A DNA stretch of 64,000 bases from Litchfieldia salsa (GTDB lineage Bacteria; Bacillota; Bacilli; Bacillales; Bacillaceae_L), in NCBI RefSeq assembly GCF_900104555.1, contig NZ_FNJU01000007.1, positions 176,318 to 240,317 on the forward strand, written 5' to 3'. The first letter of the stretch is position 1. Every line of letters starts with the position of its first letter. The translations under genes and the position numbers were made by a program. Below the pieces are notes generated by a model, which did not search any database, was not told the DNA's origin, and was given only the letters and a program-made list of their open reading frames with translations. Positions 17,988 to 29,839 of the stretch are shown one piece after another.

Positions 17988-19307
17988 ATGGAATTTATCC
18001 AAGAATTATCTACCCTTACAGCTAACGAACCACAGCTTCGTCTACTTATAGATATGGTACCAGAATTTATTGTCTTAAAAGATGGAGAAGGCCGATGGCT
18101 CGTTACCAATAAACTAGTTCTCATTTCCTACGGGATGGGAGAGAATTATCCTTATCAAGGGAAAACAGAACGAGAATTACTTGAGATTTTTCCACAACAT
18201 CGAGAAAACTTTATTTATAATATGAAGACAGATGAAATGGCCTGGGATAAACGAGAAGCAACTTTAATTGAAAAATCATTCAAAACTCCTGACGGGACCC
18301 TACGAACGTGGGAAGTAATAAAAACTCCCATTTTTGATAAAGACGGCAATAGAAGCCATTTAATAGTCGTTAGTAGAGAGATTACTCACCGAAAAAGAGC
18401 AGAAGAATCACTAAAGATAAGTGAATCAAACTATCGCTTAATTGCTGAAAATATGAAAGATATCATTCTAACAGTTGATGGGAAGGGAACTATTACTTAT
18501 TTATCTCCATCATTTGAGAAAATCACAGGTTACTCTAGTGATATTTTTATTAATAATGAAGTCAACCTGTTTTCAGGATTTATCCATCCCGATCATCAAG
18601 AATTCGTAAAAAACACCTACCGAGAATTAATATTCCAAGGGAAAAAATCACAAGAGAATTATGACTATCAATTTCAAAAAAAAGACGGGCAATATATTTG
18701 GCTTGAAGCAAATATTAACACCATATATAACGATAATGGGGAATTTGAACAATTGGTTTTAGTCGCAAGAGATATTATTCAACGGAAAGAATATCAAAGT
18801 CAATTAGAAACGATGGCCTATCATGATCATTTAACTAATATACCGAATCGTCGCTATTTCATGGATAAACTCTCTCAGGAAATGACGAAAGCAGAACAAT
18901 CTAATCATTTATTAGCACTGATGTACTTAGATATTGATCACTTTAAAGATATAAATGATAGAATGGGGCATCATATCGGTGACCAAATGCTTATACAATT
19001 GGTTAGAAGAATTCAAAACTCTATTCGCGATACAGATGTATTAGCACGACTTGGAGGAGATGAATTTGCCATTATTCTCCCTAGATTGGAAAGTATAGAG
19101 CAAGCAAAGTTAATCGGAGAAAGAATCGTAAATAGATTAAAAAAGTCTTGGCGTATAGAAGACCATATTTTCCAGACAACCTCTTCAATTGGGATTGCAA
19201 TTTATCAGAATGACGGGACAACCCCACAAGACTTTATTCGAAACGCTGACCAAGCCTTATATACTGCAAAAGAAAGAGGAAAAGCGCTTATTCATTTCTA
19301 TAATTAA
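17988..19307 (+). CDS. PAS-PAS-GGDEF diguanylate cyclase
   Basis: 439 aa, no membrane helix, so a cytoplasmic cyclase making c-di-GMP from two GTP. PAS domains lie at about 20-135 and 145-265, each ending in a DIT/PAC-like segment (VVSREITHRKRAEE and VARDIIQRKE). The GGDEF domain covers about 275-437 with an intact active site GGDEF at 356-360. The product-inhibition site RxxD is present as RDTD (347-350). Start ATG 17988 has AAAGGAG. It is followed by its own terminator. The PAS ligand (redox, light or small molecule) is unknown. Confidence 0.92.
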   Translation: MEFIQELSTLTANEPQLRLLIDMVPEFIVLKDGEGRWLVTNKLVLISYGMGENYPYQGKTERELLEIFPQHRENFIYNMKTDEMAWDKREATLIEKSFKTPDGTLRTWEVIKTPIFDKDGNRSHLIVVSREITHRKRAEESLKISESNYRLIAENMKDIILTVDGKGTITYLSPSFEKITGYSSDIFINNEVNLFSGFIHPDHQEFVKNTYRELIFQGKKSQENYDYQFQKKDGQYIWLEANINTIYNDNGEFEQLVLVARDIIQRKEYQSQLETMAYHDHLTNIPNRRYFMDKLSQEMTKAEQSNHLLALMYLDIDHFKDINDRMGHHIGDQMLIQLVRRIQNSIRDTDVLARLGGDEFAIILPRLESIEQAKLIGERIVNRLKKSWRIEDHIFQTTSSIGIAIYQNDGTTPQDFIRNADQALYTAKERGKALIHFYN

Positions 19308-19326
19308 ATAAAGAAATCTCTAAGCA

Positions 19327-19367
19327 CCAATACAAACGCTAGGTTTATATTGGAGGCTTATTTTTTT
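19327..19367 (+). terminator. Terminator of the PAS-PAS-GGDEF gene
   Basis: Stem CCAATA/TATTGG, extended by AAAC/GTTT-type pairing, is followed by a run of seven T. Confidence 0.7.
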
Positions 19368-19449
19368 AGTAAACAGAATTGGATCCCCGAAGTGAAAAAG
19401 AAGGACCAGAGCTGGAAAATAAGGAAGTAAATCGATGATTGTGGATAAC

Positions 19450-19505
19450 AAAGCACCCTAAAGTTTAGACTCTTATAGTCTAGCTTTAGGGTGCTTTCAT
19501 TTTTG
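19450..19505. terminator. Strong orphan hairpin between two c-di-GMP genes
   Basis: Arms AAAGCACCCTAAAG and CTTTAGGGTGCTTT, with an inner stem AGACT/AGTCT, are followed by CATTTTT. It comes after the terminator at 19327 and about 70 bases before the next gene, so it is either a second terminator or a leader structure of that gene. Confidence 0.6.
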
Positions 19506-19576
19506 GAAAACCTAAGTGCGATTGTTAAATAATACCTCATCTAGTAGAAGAAATACTGTAGTAAAATAAGGATAGA

Positions 19577-21793
19577 ATGAAAAAGAATGAGGGTATTAAA
19601 AAAATGGAGAGATTACTAGATCACAGCTCTGCTAATGAATTTTACAATTCTTTATTTATACACAATCAAGATGCAAGTTACGGAATGGATCTTAAAGGAA
19701 ATTTTATCCTTCTTAATGATTCATTTATCGCTATATCAGGATATACAAGAGAAGAAATAATTGGCCAGTCTTTTCATGGAATTATCAGAGAGAAAGACTT
19801 AGCTAATACAGAAATTCAGTTTTTTAAGGTCTTAAATGGAGAACAATCAACCTTTGAAACTTCCATTATCCATAAACAAGGCCAAGTAGTTAACCTATTA
19901 GTAACCGTTATTCCAATGGTAAATGCTGGTGGCGATATAAAAGGCATAGTCGGCATTGCAAAAGATATTACCGAAGAAAAAAGAACGAGAAAACTATTAG
20001 ACGGCCAAAATAAAATTTTAGAAATGATCGCAAAAGGGTTCAAATTAGAGGAAGTTCTAACTTCTATTACGCTATTAATGGAAGATGTTTTAGATGGAGG
20101 GCTGTGCTCTGTTTTATTAATGGATCATAATCAAGGAATTCTAAAAAAAGGAGCAGCCGTTAATTTGCCTCTTGAATATATTGACTTCATAAGCCATGGA
20201 GTACCGGTTGGACCGGGAAGTGGTTCTTGTGGGACAGCTGCATATACACAGAAGCCAGTTATAGTTGAAGATATAGAGAGTCATAAACTATGGAACAAGC
20301 ATAGAGATATTGCTTTAAAACATAATCTCAGGGCCTGTTGGTCATATCCAGTACTAGACAATCAATCAAGGACATTAGGTACATTTGCAGCATATTTCCC
20401 TGAACAAAATAAACCAAATGATGTTGATATGATCGTTATTGAGAAAGCAACTTATTTAACAAGCTTAGCTATTCAACATTACGAGTCAGAAGAAAAAATT
20501 AATTATATGGCCTATCATGATGAGCTGACAGGTCTTCCAAACCGAAGACTTTTTGGTGTAAAAGCTTCTCAGGCCCTTACTAATAAAACAGAAACCTTAG
20601 CACTTCTTTTTATTGATTTAGATCGATTCAAACTAATAAATGACACTTTAGGCCATAACATAGGGGACCTTCTTTTAAAGGAAGTTGCCAATCGAATAAC
20701 AGCATGTATTCGTCATAATGATACAGCAGCAAGACAAGGCGGAGATGAGTTTATTATTCTACTAGACAATATTACAAAGAATAAAGTTGAGAGCATTGCA
20801 ATGCGTATTCTTAATACATTATCAACACCCTTCTATATTCAAGGGAAAGAAGTATTTGTTACACCAAGCATTGGAATTAGCATGTATCCAGAAGACGGGC
20901 ATCATGAAAGTGATTTACTTAGAAAATCTGATGTTGCCATGTATCAAGCGAAAAAGGATGGAAGGAATACATTCAGATTCTATGATTTAAATATGGATAA
21001 ACAACAAGAAGAACAACTGATGCTCGAAAACGAATTACGTAAAGCACTTGATAAAAATGAGTTATCTCTTTATTATCAGCCAATTATTGATTTACAATCT
21101 AGTAAAGTGATTTCGGTTGAAGCACTGCTTCGTTGGAAACATCCATCAATGGGGATGATCTCACCAGCAAAGTTTATTCCAATTGCAGAAGAAAATGGAC
21201 TCATTTTACCAATAGGTCAATGGGTGATTGAAAGTGCCTGTAGACATTTAAGAACGCTAGACTTAAAAGGATTTACCTTTATAGATATAGCTGTTAATTT
21301 ATCCATCCGTCAGTTTTACCAAACAAATTTTGTATCTATAGTAGCTAATATCATAAGAGAAACCGGTATTAATCCTACTAGATTGCATTTCGAAATAACA
21401 GAAAGTATGACAGCGGACGTTCAACTTACTACCAGTATTCTTAATGAATTGAAAACTCTTGGTGTCTCTATTTCAATCGATGATTTTGGAATAGGCTATA
21501 GTTCACTTAGTTATTTAAGGTCATTTCCCATCAATATACTGAAAATTGATCGGTCTTTTATAAAAAACATCCCTCAAAATAAAGAAGATCAAGATATCGC
21601 CACCATGATTATCTTTATGGCACATAAGTTAGGTTTAAAAGTCATTGCAGAAGGTGCCGAAACAAGTGAACAAGCAAAATTCCTAGTTGAAAATGGATGT
21701 GACATGGCACAAGGGTATTATTTTAGCTACCCTCTTAATATGAAAGAGTTACTCTCGTACTTAGGTGAAAATGCGAGTTTAATCGGTGATTAA
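19577..21793 (+). CDS. PAS-GAF-GGDEF-EAL dual c-di-GMP enzyme
   Basis: 738 aa soluble protein. Domains in order: PAS about 25-135, GAF about 145-300, GGDEF about 310-470 and EAL about 480-725. The GGDEF motif is intact (388-392) with an upstream RxxD (RHND 379-382). The EAL domain has EALLRW at 515-520 and DDFGIGYSSLSYL, so both cyclase and phosphodiesterase residues look present. Which activity dominates cannot be read from sequence. The start ATG 19577 has AAGGA at short spacing; ATG 19604 with GAGGG ahead is an alternative. A strong hairpin lies just upstream and a terminator downstream. Confidence 0.9.
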   Translation: MKKNEGIKKMERLLDHSSANEFYNSLFIHNQDASYGMDLKGNFILLNDSFIAISGYTREEIIGQSFHGIIREKDLANTEIQFFKVLNGEQSTFETSIIHKQGQVVNLLVTVIPMVNAGGDIKGIVGIAKDITEEKRTRKLLDGQNKILEMIAKGFKLEEVLTSITLLMEDVLDGGLCSVLLMDHNQGILKKGAAVNLPLEYIDFISHGVPVGPGSGSCGTAAYTQKPVIVEDIESHKLWNKHRDIALKHNLRACWSYPVLDNQSRTLGTFAAYFPEQNKPNDVDMIVIEKATYLTSLAIQHYESEEKINYMAYHDELTGLPNRRLFGVKASQALTNKTETLALLFIDLDRFKLINDTLGHNIGDLLLKEVANRITACIRHNDTAARQGGDEFIILLDNITKNKVESIAMRILNTLSTPFYIQGKEVFVTPSIGISMYPEDGHHESDLLRKSDVAMYQAKKDGRNTFRFYDLNMDKQQEEQLMLENELRKALDKNELSLYYQPIIDLQSSKVISVEALLRWKHPSMGMISPAKFIPIAEENGLILPIGQWVIESACRHLRTLDLKGFTFIDIAVNLSIRQFYQTNFVSIVANIIRETGINPTRLHFEITESMTADVQLTTSILNELKTLGVSISIDDFGIGYSSLSYLRSFPINILKIDRSFIKNIPQNKEDQDIATMIIFMAHKLGLKVIAEGAETSEQAKFLVENGCDMAQGYYFSYPLNMKELLSYLGENASLIGD

Positions 21794-21812
21794 CACATTT
21801 GATTATAAAAAT

Positions 21813-21857
21813 AACCGGTTGAGGTACTATATAAAAGTACCCTAATCGGTTTTTTTG
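21813..21857 (+). terminator. Terminator of the GGDEF-EAL gene
   Basis: Arms AACCGGTTGAGGTAC and GTACCCTAATCGGTT (paired with one bulge) are followed by TTTTTTG. Confidence 0.85.
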
Positions 21858-22420
21858 TTTGGTTTATGTGGGAATAAGTTAAACAAAAAACATGAATAAA
21901 ATTAACCAATTATGAACATTATTTGAACTAAATTATAAAAGGCTTTCTACAGGAACACCCTTATGGCTTGTATCATATCAATTCTATTCATTATAATTGT
22001 AGTATGAGAATATATTATAATTTTCTCAATAAGCCTTTTATAATTGCAATTGTCTCAGCAGTAAAATTCCTCTAAACGTTCTCTTATATTCTCATTTACA
22101 ATGATTAATATACTCCCCATTTAAGATTATACTTTTTTAAGTTAGTTAAAAGAGTTTATCATAATCAGCTTATCTCTTTAATATAATAATACCTGTCCAT
22201 GGATAATAATTTCAGTATATTTCATATGACATTTGTTTCTATAGTCCTCTTTAATATCAAAGTTTTTTCATTTTGCGACTAAGATTTCATTACTTTACCT
22301 ATTCATCACTTTACCTATTTTATGCATTCCGCTTCTAATTACTTCTATCATCAAGCCCGAACGTCTTTTGCGGTTTCTTAATTATATTATTCTCTTAGTT
22401 TATATTTCTTTCTTTTTTTA
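21858..22420. other. Long AT-rich non-coding region upstream of katG
   Basis: About 560 bases with no credible reading frame on either strand. It contains the 115-bp inverted-repeat element listed at 21931-22045. Beyond that I see only T-rich low-complexity DNA up to the katG promoter. Confidence 0.6.
21931..22045. repeat. 115-bp element with perfect 15-bp terminal inverted repeats
   Basis: AATTATAAAAGGCTT at 21931-21945 and its exact complement at 22031-22045 bound an AT-rich, non-coding interior. No target-site duplication is obvious. It could be a decayed miniature transposable element or a long RNA hairpin. Confidence 0.5.
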
Positions 22421-24751
<2,331 letters not shown>

Positions 24752-24765
24752 TTTAATATAGAATT

Positions 24766-24794
24766 AACCGCCATCGGTTTGATGGCGGTTTTTA
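24766..24794 (+). terminator. Terminator of katG
   Basis: A 10-bp perfect stem AACCGCCATC/GATGGCGGTT with a 5-base loop is followed by TTTA. Confidence 0.9.
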
Positions 24795-24945
24795 TGTGGA
24801 AAAATGAGGGGAAAGTAGTAAAAATAGTAAAAAATAAAGAAAAATGAAACTTATTAACCTTCTTATTCGTCTATTAAATATAGAAAAAAATACCAAACAT
24901 TTCCTTAAAGTCATAGAATTGCGTTAAACCTTATATACATCTTGT

Positions 24946-24969
24946 AATCCCCTAACCAATCCCCTAACC
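24946..24969 (+). repeat. Two copies of a 12-bp direct repeat in the leader of the 24989 gene
   Basis: AATCCCCTAACC occurs twice head to tail, ending 19 bases ahead of the start codon. It may be a small slippage product or a protein-binding site. Confidence 0.6.
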
Positions 24970-24988
24970 ATAAAAAGGAGGAATCACC

Positions 24989-25372
24989 ATGCAATTAGAA
25001 CCAGCTAAAATACTTCAGCCTTTATCAAAATTCAAAATAAAGCCTAAGGTTAAATTTAAATTATATGAGGACGATCAGTTACAATTCTATTTTTCTAACT
25101 TCCGTCTTAAATGCTATCTATTAATGCTATTCTCTCCTATTGGATTAGGAATATCAGCTTACTTATTCTCCGCTTCCTTTAGTATGGACACTGTTGGCCT
25201 TGGAATTGGACTATTCTTAGTAGGAATACTTCTATTATTCCCTTGGACTTTTGTTCCATTATTATATCTTTTTACAACCTTTCATCCAAATACCTGGAAG
25301 AGGAAGGTTTCTTGGGGATATGTATGTGTCTTGGTCATTGCATTAGCCTATTGGATTTATTATTTTAGCTAA
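24989..25372 (+). CDS. Small membrane protein, unknown
   Basis: 127 aa. I do not recognise it. A soluble basic N terminus of about 50 residues (FKIKPKVKFKLYEDDQLQFYFSN) is followed by three hydrophobic segments (about 55-75, 80-105 and 110-126). ATG 24989 follows AAAAAGGAGG, a strong ribosome binding site, which supports real translation. It is convergent with the next gene. Nothing nearby indicates a role. Confidence 0.7.
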   Translation: MQLEPAKILQPLSKFKIKPKVKFKLYEDDQLQFYFSNFRLKCYLLMLFSPIGLGISAYLFSASFSMDTVGLGIGLFLVGILLLFPWTFVPLLYLFTTFHPNTWKRKVSWGYVCVLVIALAYWIYYFS

Positions 25373-25431
25373 TTCATAGGGACTTTTTCGAGTTGAGTCT
25401 AATATATATGCGACCAGCCCCCCACTAGGCT

Positions 25432-26304
25432 TTATTCATTATATTTAGTGATTTTGAACACTAATGCAACCGAAATGATTCCAGCCCAGACGATGAGTAA
25501 AAACGCAGCTAGAATAGGTATCATCGTTAGTTCAAACACAGAAAAACCTAATCCTGTTTGAACTCCAATTAATAATAAAGACAATAACCAAGCAATCCCA
25601 CTTAAATGAACTAGCTTCTTCTTTAACGTTTGATCAACTTGTGTTTTTTCTAAGATTAAGGCCGGTATTATTAATGTTTGTAGAGCATGAAACCCCATAC
25701 CATGTAAGACAATAATATTTCCGGCATCCCCTGTAAAGCGACTTTGAAGAAAGATCATCCATAACCCAGCGAGATTAGCAAGGAAAACAGAGAGTAAGGC
25801 ATACCGCACACCAAAAATGAGTAAAGGCCTTTCTTGAGATGATATCCGAAAAAACTGTATCGCCAACCAAGTCGCTATAAAGACTATAACAAGAGAGACA
25901 ACACCGAAAACCATACCCACAATCGCATCGAATGAAGTTCCTTCAACAGAATAACGTGGGTTATAACCCCGGAAGTTTTGAATCGTTTCGACTGCATACG
26001 CATACAACGATGATGAAACTAGAAGCCATCTCATCCATACTCTACTTTTTCTACTCAGTTTTCCAAAAGGTAAAATCGCAGCTATTGAAATGCTAAAAAT
26101 CCCAAGGGCTGCATTAAAAGAAAAAGCATTACTTAAATTGCCCTCTGGAGCTCTTACAGCACCCTGTGTCACCATAACAATTCCAATAACTGCCGCTAGA
26201 ACCAAACCAATAAGACCATTAATTACAAGTATTCTTTCGCCCTCAAACAGTTTTGGTGACTGTTGTTCAACATATTGTGGCTCAACTTTCAAAACATTAG
26301 TCAT
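25432..26304 (-). CDS. Multi-pass membrane protein, unknown
   Basis: 290 aa with about eight hydrophobic segments after a 25-residue polar N terminus. No known family is evident. Features visible are a conserved-looking RGYNPRYSVEGTSFD loop and a helix with two histidines (VLHGMGFHALQTLIIPA), which could bind haem or metal. ATG 26304 has GGAGGG ahead. It is a single gene; the function cannot be assigned. Confidence 0.75.
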   Translation of the reverse strand: MTNVLKVEPQYVEQQSPKLFEGERILVINGLIGLVLAAVIGIVMVTQGAVRAPEGNLSNAFSFNAALGIFSISIAAILPFGKLSRKSRVWMRWLLVSSSLYAYAVETIQNFRGYNPRYSVEGTSFDAIVGMVFGVVSLVIVFIATWLAIQFFRISSQERPLLIFGVRYALLSVFLANLAGLWMIFLQSRFTGDAGNIIVLHGMGFHALQTLIIPALILEKTQVDQTLKKKLVHLSGIAWLLSLLLIGVQTGLGFSVFELTMIPILAAFLLIVWAGIISVALVFKITKYNE

Positions 26305-26481
26305 ATAATCCCTACCCTCCGACGTTATAGAAACTGAAGTACAATTACTCCGATTACTATATAACGGAATTGGTATAAATAGTAAAAATTTATGAAAATT
26401 TAGGAAATTCTTTACTTAAGAGAAATATTACTTTTCAAATAGGAGATGTTGCAACACGTGTGGACCTAATGGATTTTTAAA

Positions 26482-26517
26482 CAAAAAAAACGACTGACAC
26501 ATTATGTGTCAGCCTCA
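26482..26517 (-). terminator. Terminator of the DUF2306 gene
   Basis: Stem CTGACAC/GTGTCAG with a short loop, followed on the minus strand by eight T. Confidence 0.85.
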
Positions 26518-26524
26518 GACAACT

Positions 26525-27229
26525 TTATGATCGCTTGCGAATAGCCCATTCTGCCACAATGAGGTTGATCACCCATCCCGCACCCATTAATAGTGCTCCG
26601 CTAAGTTCATTCGGTGGGCCAATGATTAATAACCCGGCCAAATAGGTCAAAACCTGGGTACCAGCACCAAGCCCAATCGCATATCCTCTAATCATCCATG
26701 CACTGTGCCGGATTACATTTCCTCGTAGGATCGCAGCAAAGCCGAGGATGATGGACACAACCATGGCAGTTCCAAACAAGAGCCGTAATGCATAAAGCAA
26801 CTCACCAGTGCCATCCGGGCGAGGATAGAACAGGGTCATCCACAGCCCTGAAAACCCAACCAATAGTCCGCATATAACCAGAAGTCTACCGGCTGCACGA
26901 TGCCAACCGGGCCTGCTCCGTCGAAAACCACTTGAGAATTGGAAAGCACCCAGAATGGAATATACGCTAGCACTAAGGATATGCAACACCACCGGCAGGG
27001 GCGAAGCAAAGAACCTTGCGTTGTCTGGCGTGATTTCCGCACCTCCCGCTAGTTCGGTTAGGCGAATGGCCCCAGCGATGAGTGGAACGACACTTAATAC
27101 AAGCAGTGCGACGATAAACCACTTTGACGAAACTGTTTTTGCCGTCCCTTTGTTTTTCTGAGGCTTAGGTTTCCCATTATGCTGAGGCATATCAGGAGAT
27201 TGATTTTCATCGTAGACATTCGTTTTCAT
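26525..27229 (-). CDS. DUF2306 membrane protein
   Basis: 234 aa. A charged N terminus of about 35 residues is followed by seven hydrophobic segments. The DUF2306 signature is visible as LHILSASVYSILGAFQFSSGF followed by RRSRPGWHRAAGRLL; the conserved histidines in such proteins suggest a haem-linked membrane protein, but no function is established. ATG 27229 follows AAGGAG. GC content is clearly higher than in the flanking genes, and Arg and Gly codons are GC-rich (CGG, GGC), so it may be a recent arrival. Confidence 0.8.
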   Translation of the reverse strand: MKTNVYDENQSPDMPQHNGKPKPQKNKGTAKTVSSKWFIVALLVLSVVPLIAGAIRLTELAGGAEITPDNARFFASPLPVVLHILSASVYSILGAFQFSSGFRRSRPGWHRAAGRLLVICGLLVGFSGLWMTLFYPRPDGTGELLYALRLLFGTAMVVSIILGFAAILRGNVIRHSAWMIRGYAIGLGAGTQVLTYLAGLLIIGPPNELSGALLMGAGWVINLIVAEWAIRKRS

Positions 27230-27315
27230 AATCCAGCTCCTTAAATGGATTTTACGCAGTGCTGCATTCGGTTCATAGTACTACATTCCAAAGGAAACAA
27301 AAACAATCATCGTTC

Positions 27316-27540
27316 TTACTGCTTTGTGTTATCCCCATAAAAGAATACCTCTTCTAAAGGTAAGTTAAAGGCATTAGCTATACGAAAAGCCAGTTCTAGT
27401 GATGGGGAGTAGTTTCCCTTTTCTAGAGCTACGATGGTTTGTCTTGTTACGCCTACCTTGTCAGCCAAGTTCTGCTGGGTCATTTCATCATGGTTAAAGC
27501 GTAATTTTCTGATATGATTGCCGACAAGATTTTTTCCCAT
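27316..27540 (-). CDS. Small helix-turn-helix regulator
   Basis: 74 aa, little more than one Cro/CI-type helix-turn-helix (about 10-65: LADKVGVTRQTIVALEKGNYSPSLELAFRIANAF). It ends in LEEVFFYGDN, typical of the YozG/YgzD-like group. Its ribosome binding site AAAGGAG overlaps the stop region of the membrane-protein gene at 27542, so the pair is co-transcribed. Such regulators usually control their own two-gene operon. Confidence 0.88.
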   Translation of the reverse strand: MGKNLVGNHIRKLRFNHDEMTQQNLADKVGVTRQTIVALEKGNYSPSLELAFRIANAFNLPLEEVFFYGDNTKQ

Positions 27541-27541
27541 A

Positions 27542-27988
27542 TTAGACTCCTTTCCGATAATGATAAAGTTTTGTAACTGAACCAGTCACATCTGAGATAA
27601 ATCCGAAGATGATCAGGATCACGAACATCACCTGTAACGGCTGTTCGATTACAAGCGACCCCATGGCAAGTAGAAAACCAAGAACAAACATAAAGAAAGA
27701 ATTACGAAAAGATCTCAGTTCAATAATCTTATCCATTTCATCTGCAAAGGACGGTTCCTTTTCTCCTGTCGTTATTCGGAAGAAGATGTTGAACGCAATG
27801 CTGTTCACGATATGTGCAACAATAGAAACCAATGTCAAGATGAGAACGAAGGAACCCCAAAAACGAAAAGTTTCCGTTGACTCTTGCACACCATTGGGAT
27901 ACTGCGGATACATGTATGCACAATAAACTCCGAAAATAATGATTGTGCTAATTAGTGATACGATGCTCTTCTTTTCTTGATAATTCAT
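27542..27988 (-). CDS. Four-helix membrane protein paired with an HTH regulator
   Basis: 148 aa with four hydrophobic segments (about 10-28, 42-68, 97-115 and 117-135) and a cytoplasmic loop FRITTGEKEPSFADEMDK between the second and third. It resembles DUF2178-like proteins that are commonly paired with small XRE regulators in Bacilli. ATG 27988 follows GGGGGAG. The pairing is suggestive of a sensing or self-regulating unit, but the role is unknown. Confidence 0.8.
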   Translation of the reverse strand: MNYQEKKSIVSLISTIIIFGVYCAYMYPQYPNGVQESTETFRFWGSFVLILTLVSIVAHIVNSIAFNIFFRITTGEKEPSFADEMDKIIELRSFRNSFFMFVLGFLLAMGSLVIEQPLQVMFVILIIFGFISDVTGSVTKLYHYRKGV

Positions 27989-28224
27989 ATTTCACTCTCC
28001 CCCTGTATACTTAATTTAACAAAAAGTAAAACACTATATACACAATGTAAAACAAACCATACACAAAGTCAATTATATATTACAAAAGAAACCACTCCTG
28101 AAAAAACGGAGTGGTTTCTTTTGATTAAAGCTTATATAACATCTGGAATATAGTATAGCATTACTGCTAGTTTGATTACTCTGTTTGTCAGATCAGATCC
28201 TTCACTTCTACTATATCTACTAGT

Positions 28225-29745
28225 TTAGTACTCAACAGTTCTGACATCGTGTTTCTCTACGTACATACGTTTGTCCGCAATGCTATACAACTGGTCTATT
28301 GTTTCACCATCCAAAGGATAGCTACTCACACCAATACTTGCCGATACACGTATTTGGTTATTTTGGGATACCTTCAATGGTATGTCTAATTGCTGGCGAA
28401 TGGCTTCAATCGTATTTTCTGTGTTTTCAACATTGAGTAACATAACAAACTCATCCCCACCTAATCTGGCAGTGTGATGTTTCCCTTTAGTTACTTTTCG
28501 TAAAATATCTGCGATATGCTGTATCGCTTGATCTCCTGCTTGATGTCCAAACGTATCATTTATCCTCTTCAGTTTGTTCAAATCAAGTAACAGTAGGTTG
28601 AACATCTCTTTTTCGTTTATCAAACTAGTTATTTGTTTTTCAAAGGCAGCTCGGTTCGCCAAACCGGTTAATATATCATGGTAAGCTAAAAACTTCATTC
28701 TCTCTTCTATTGCTTTAGCTTCTGTTATGTCTTTAACCATCACAAACTGAAGAGTTTTTCCTTCTACCATAATAAAATCTGAATCAACTAATAACGTAAC
28801 TTGTTCTTCTAATTTATTCATAAATGTCATTTCATAGTTCTCGAGTTTAATTCGATTTTCAAATAATTTATGATGTTCTTCAATATACTCAACCTTGTCT
28901 ATTCCACTTAAAAACGATACTAATGGTGATTGGAGAAGTTCTTTCCTTGTTACTCCCAAGTATTTGAGAATTTTGGGGCTTGCCTCCAAAACATTCGTTT
29001 CTTCATCCATGATCAGAATTCCCAACGGTGACCGTTCAAATAGGATTTGATACCTTTTCTCATAAGATGATAGATAATCGAATCTCGACATACTAATAAA
29101 AATAGCAAACAACCAAAATAAAGATCCATGCGGGATAAAGTAGAAAAAGAAGTAGAAGCTGGTATTCTGAAAGAGTATTGCTGCTGATAACATAAATACT
29201 GTCCATACAAAGTACAATATAATCCCTTTGAACCATATTCTAGCAGCATTATTTCCCTTCTTCATTTCAATGACAGTTAAGATAAGAATAATTATAAGAT
29301 TTAAAAAATCAACCATCCACAACAAATAAATACCTGGACCTGGGGTAAACATCGAATCTAACGAATTACCACCATTTCCCTTTAGCATCCAAGAATCAAT
29401 CGGAAAGGTCATGATCATCAAGATTCCTGGAAGAAACAAAAGCTTTAGATATTTACCATTTTTCTTATTGTACATGCTTGCATTCATTAGCCAAAGATGA
29501 AGAGATAGCAAAGATGCAATGGATATACTTCCGTTTACCCAATAAATAGTGATTGCGTTAAAGGCTGTCGGATATATAACTAGAGTAGTAAAAACTCCTA
29601 AAAACCACATGGACGTAAACACATATAGTAGACTACAGGTAATATGTTTAGCACTATGACGGTTATTACTATATACCATTCCTGCCATGTAAATAAAAAG
29701 GCACGCTGGAACCATATATAATAAAAAATAAAATAATAGTTTCAA
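28225..29745 (-). CDS. Membrane diguanylate cyclase (7TM-PAS-GGDEF) under riboswitch control
   Basis: 506 aa. The N-terminal half has about seven or eight membrane helices (about 1-215), followed by PAS about 225-335 (ERSPLGILIMDEETNVLEASPKIL) and GGDEF about 345-505. The active site GGDEF is intact in TARLGGDEFVMLL. The RxxD inhibition site is missing: the equivalent positions read KGKHHTA. I place the start at TTG 29745, with AGGTGA six bases ahead; the longer frame from 29793 would begin inside the terminator T run of the leader. It is the only gene behind a c-di-GMP-I riboswitch, so its product can control its own synthesis at RNA level. The membrane sensor ligand is unknown. Confidence 0.9.
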   Translation of the reverse strand: MKLLFYFLLYMVPACLFIYMAGMVYSNNRHSAKHITCSLLYVFTSMWFLGVFTTLVIYPTAFNAITIYWVNGSISIASLLSLHLWLMNASMYNKKNGKYLKLLFLPGILMIMTFPIDSWMLKGNGGNSLDSMFTPGPGIYLLWMVDFLNLIIILILTVIEMKKGNNAARIWFKGIILYFVWTVFMLSAAILFQNTSFYFFFYFIPHGSLFWLFAIFISMSRFDYLSSYEKRYQILFERSPLGILIMDEETNVLEASPKILKYLGVTRKELLQSPLVSFLSGIDKVEYIEEHHKLFENRIKLENYEMTFMNKLEEQVTLLVDSDFIMVEGKTLQFVMVKDITEAKAIEERMKFLAYHDILTGLANRAAFEKQITSLINEKEMFNLLLLDLNKLKRINDTFGHQAGDQAIQHIADILRKVTKGKHHTARLGGDEFVMLLNVENTENTIEAIRQQLDIPLKVSQNNQIRVSASIGVSSYPLDGETIDQLYSIADKRMYVEKHDVRTVEY

Positions 29746-29791
29746 GAAATCACCTACCATACTTTTGGTTAATCTAGAGTTTTTAAGACGC

Positions 29792-29839
29792 AAAAAAAAC
29801 CGGCTCTCACAGTAGGTTTATTAACTCTATGCAACCCGG
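29792..29839 (-). terminator. Riboswitch expression-platform terminator
   Basis: On the minus strand CCGG pairs with a second CCGG, with an inner CATAG/CTACTG-like stem, and eight U follow. Its 5' arm overlaps the 3' end of the aptamer, so the two structures compete. Confidence 0.7.

Noticed and set aside
19358-19540. 60-codon minus-strand frame between the two c-di-GMP genes
   Set aside because: It runs through a strong hairpin, has no ribosome binding site and no recognisable protein features.
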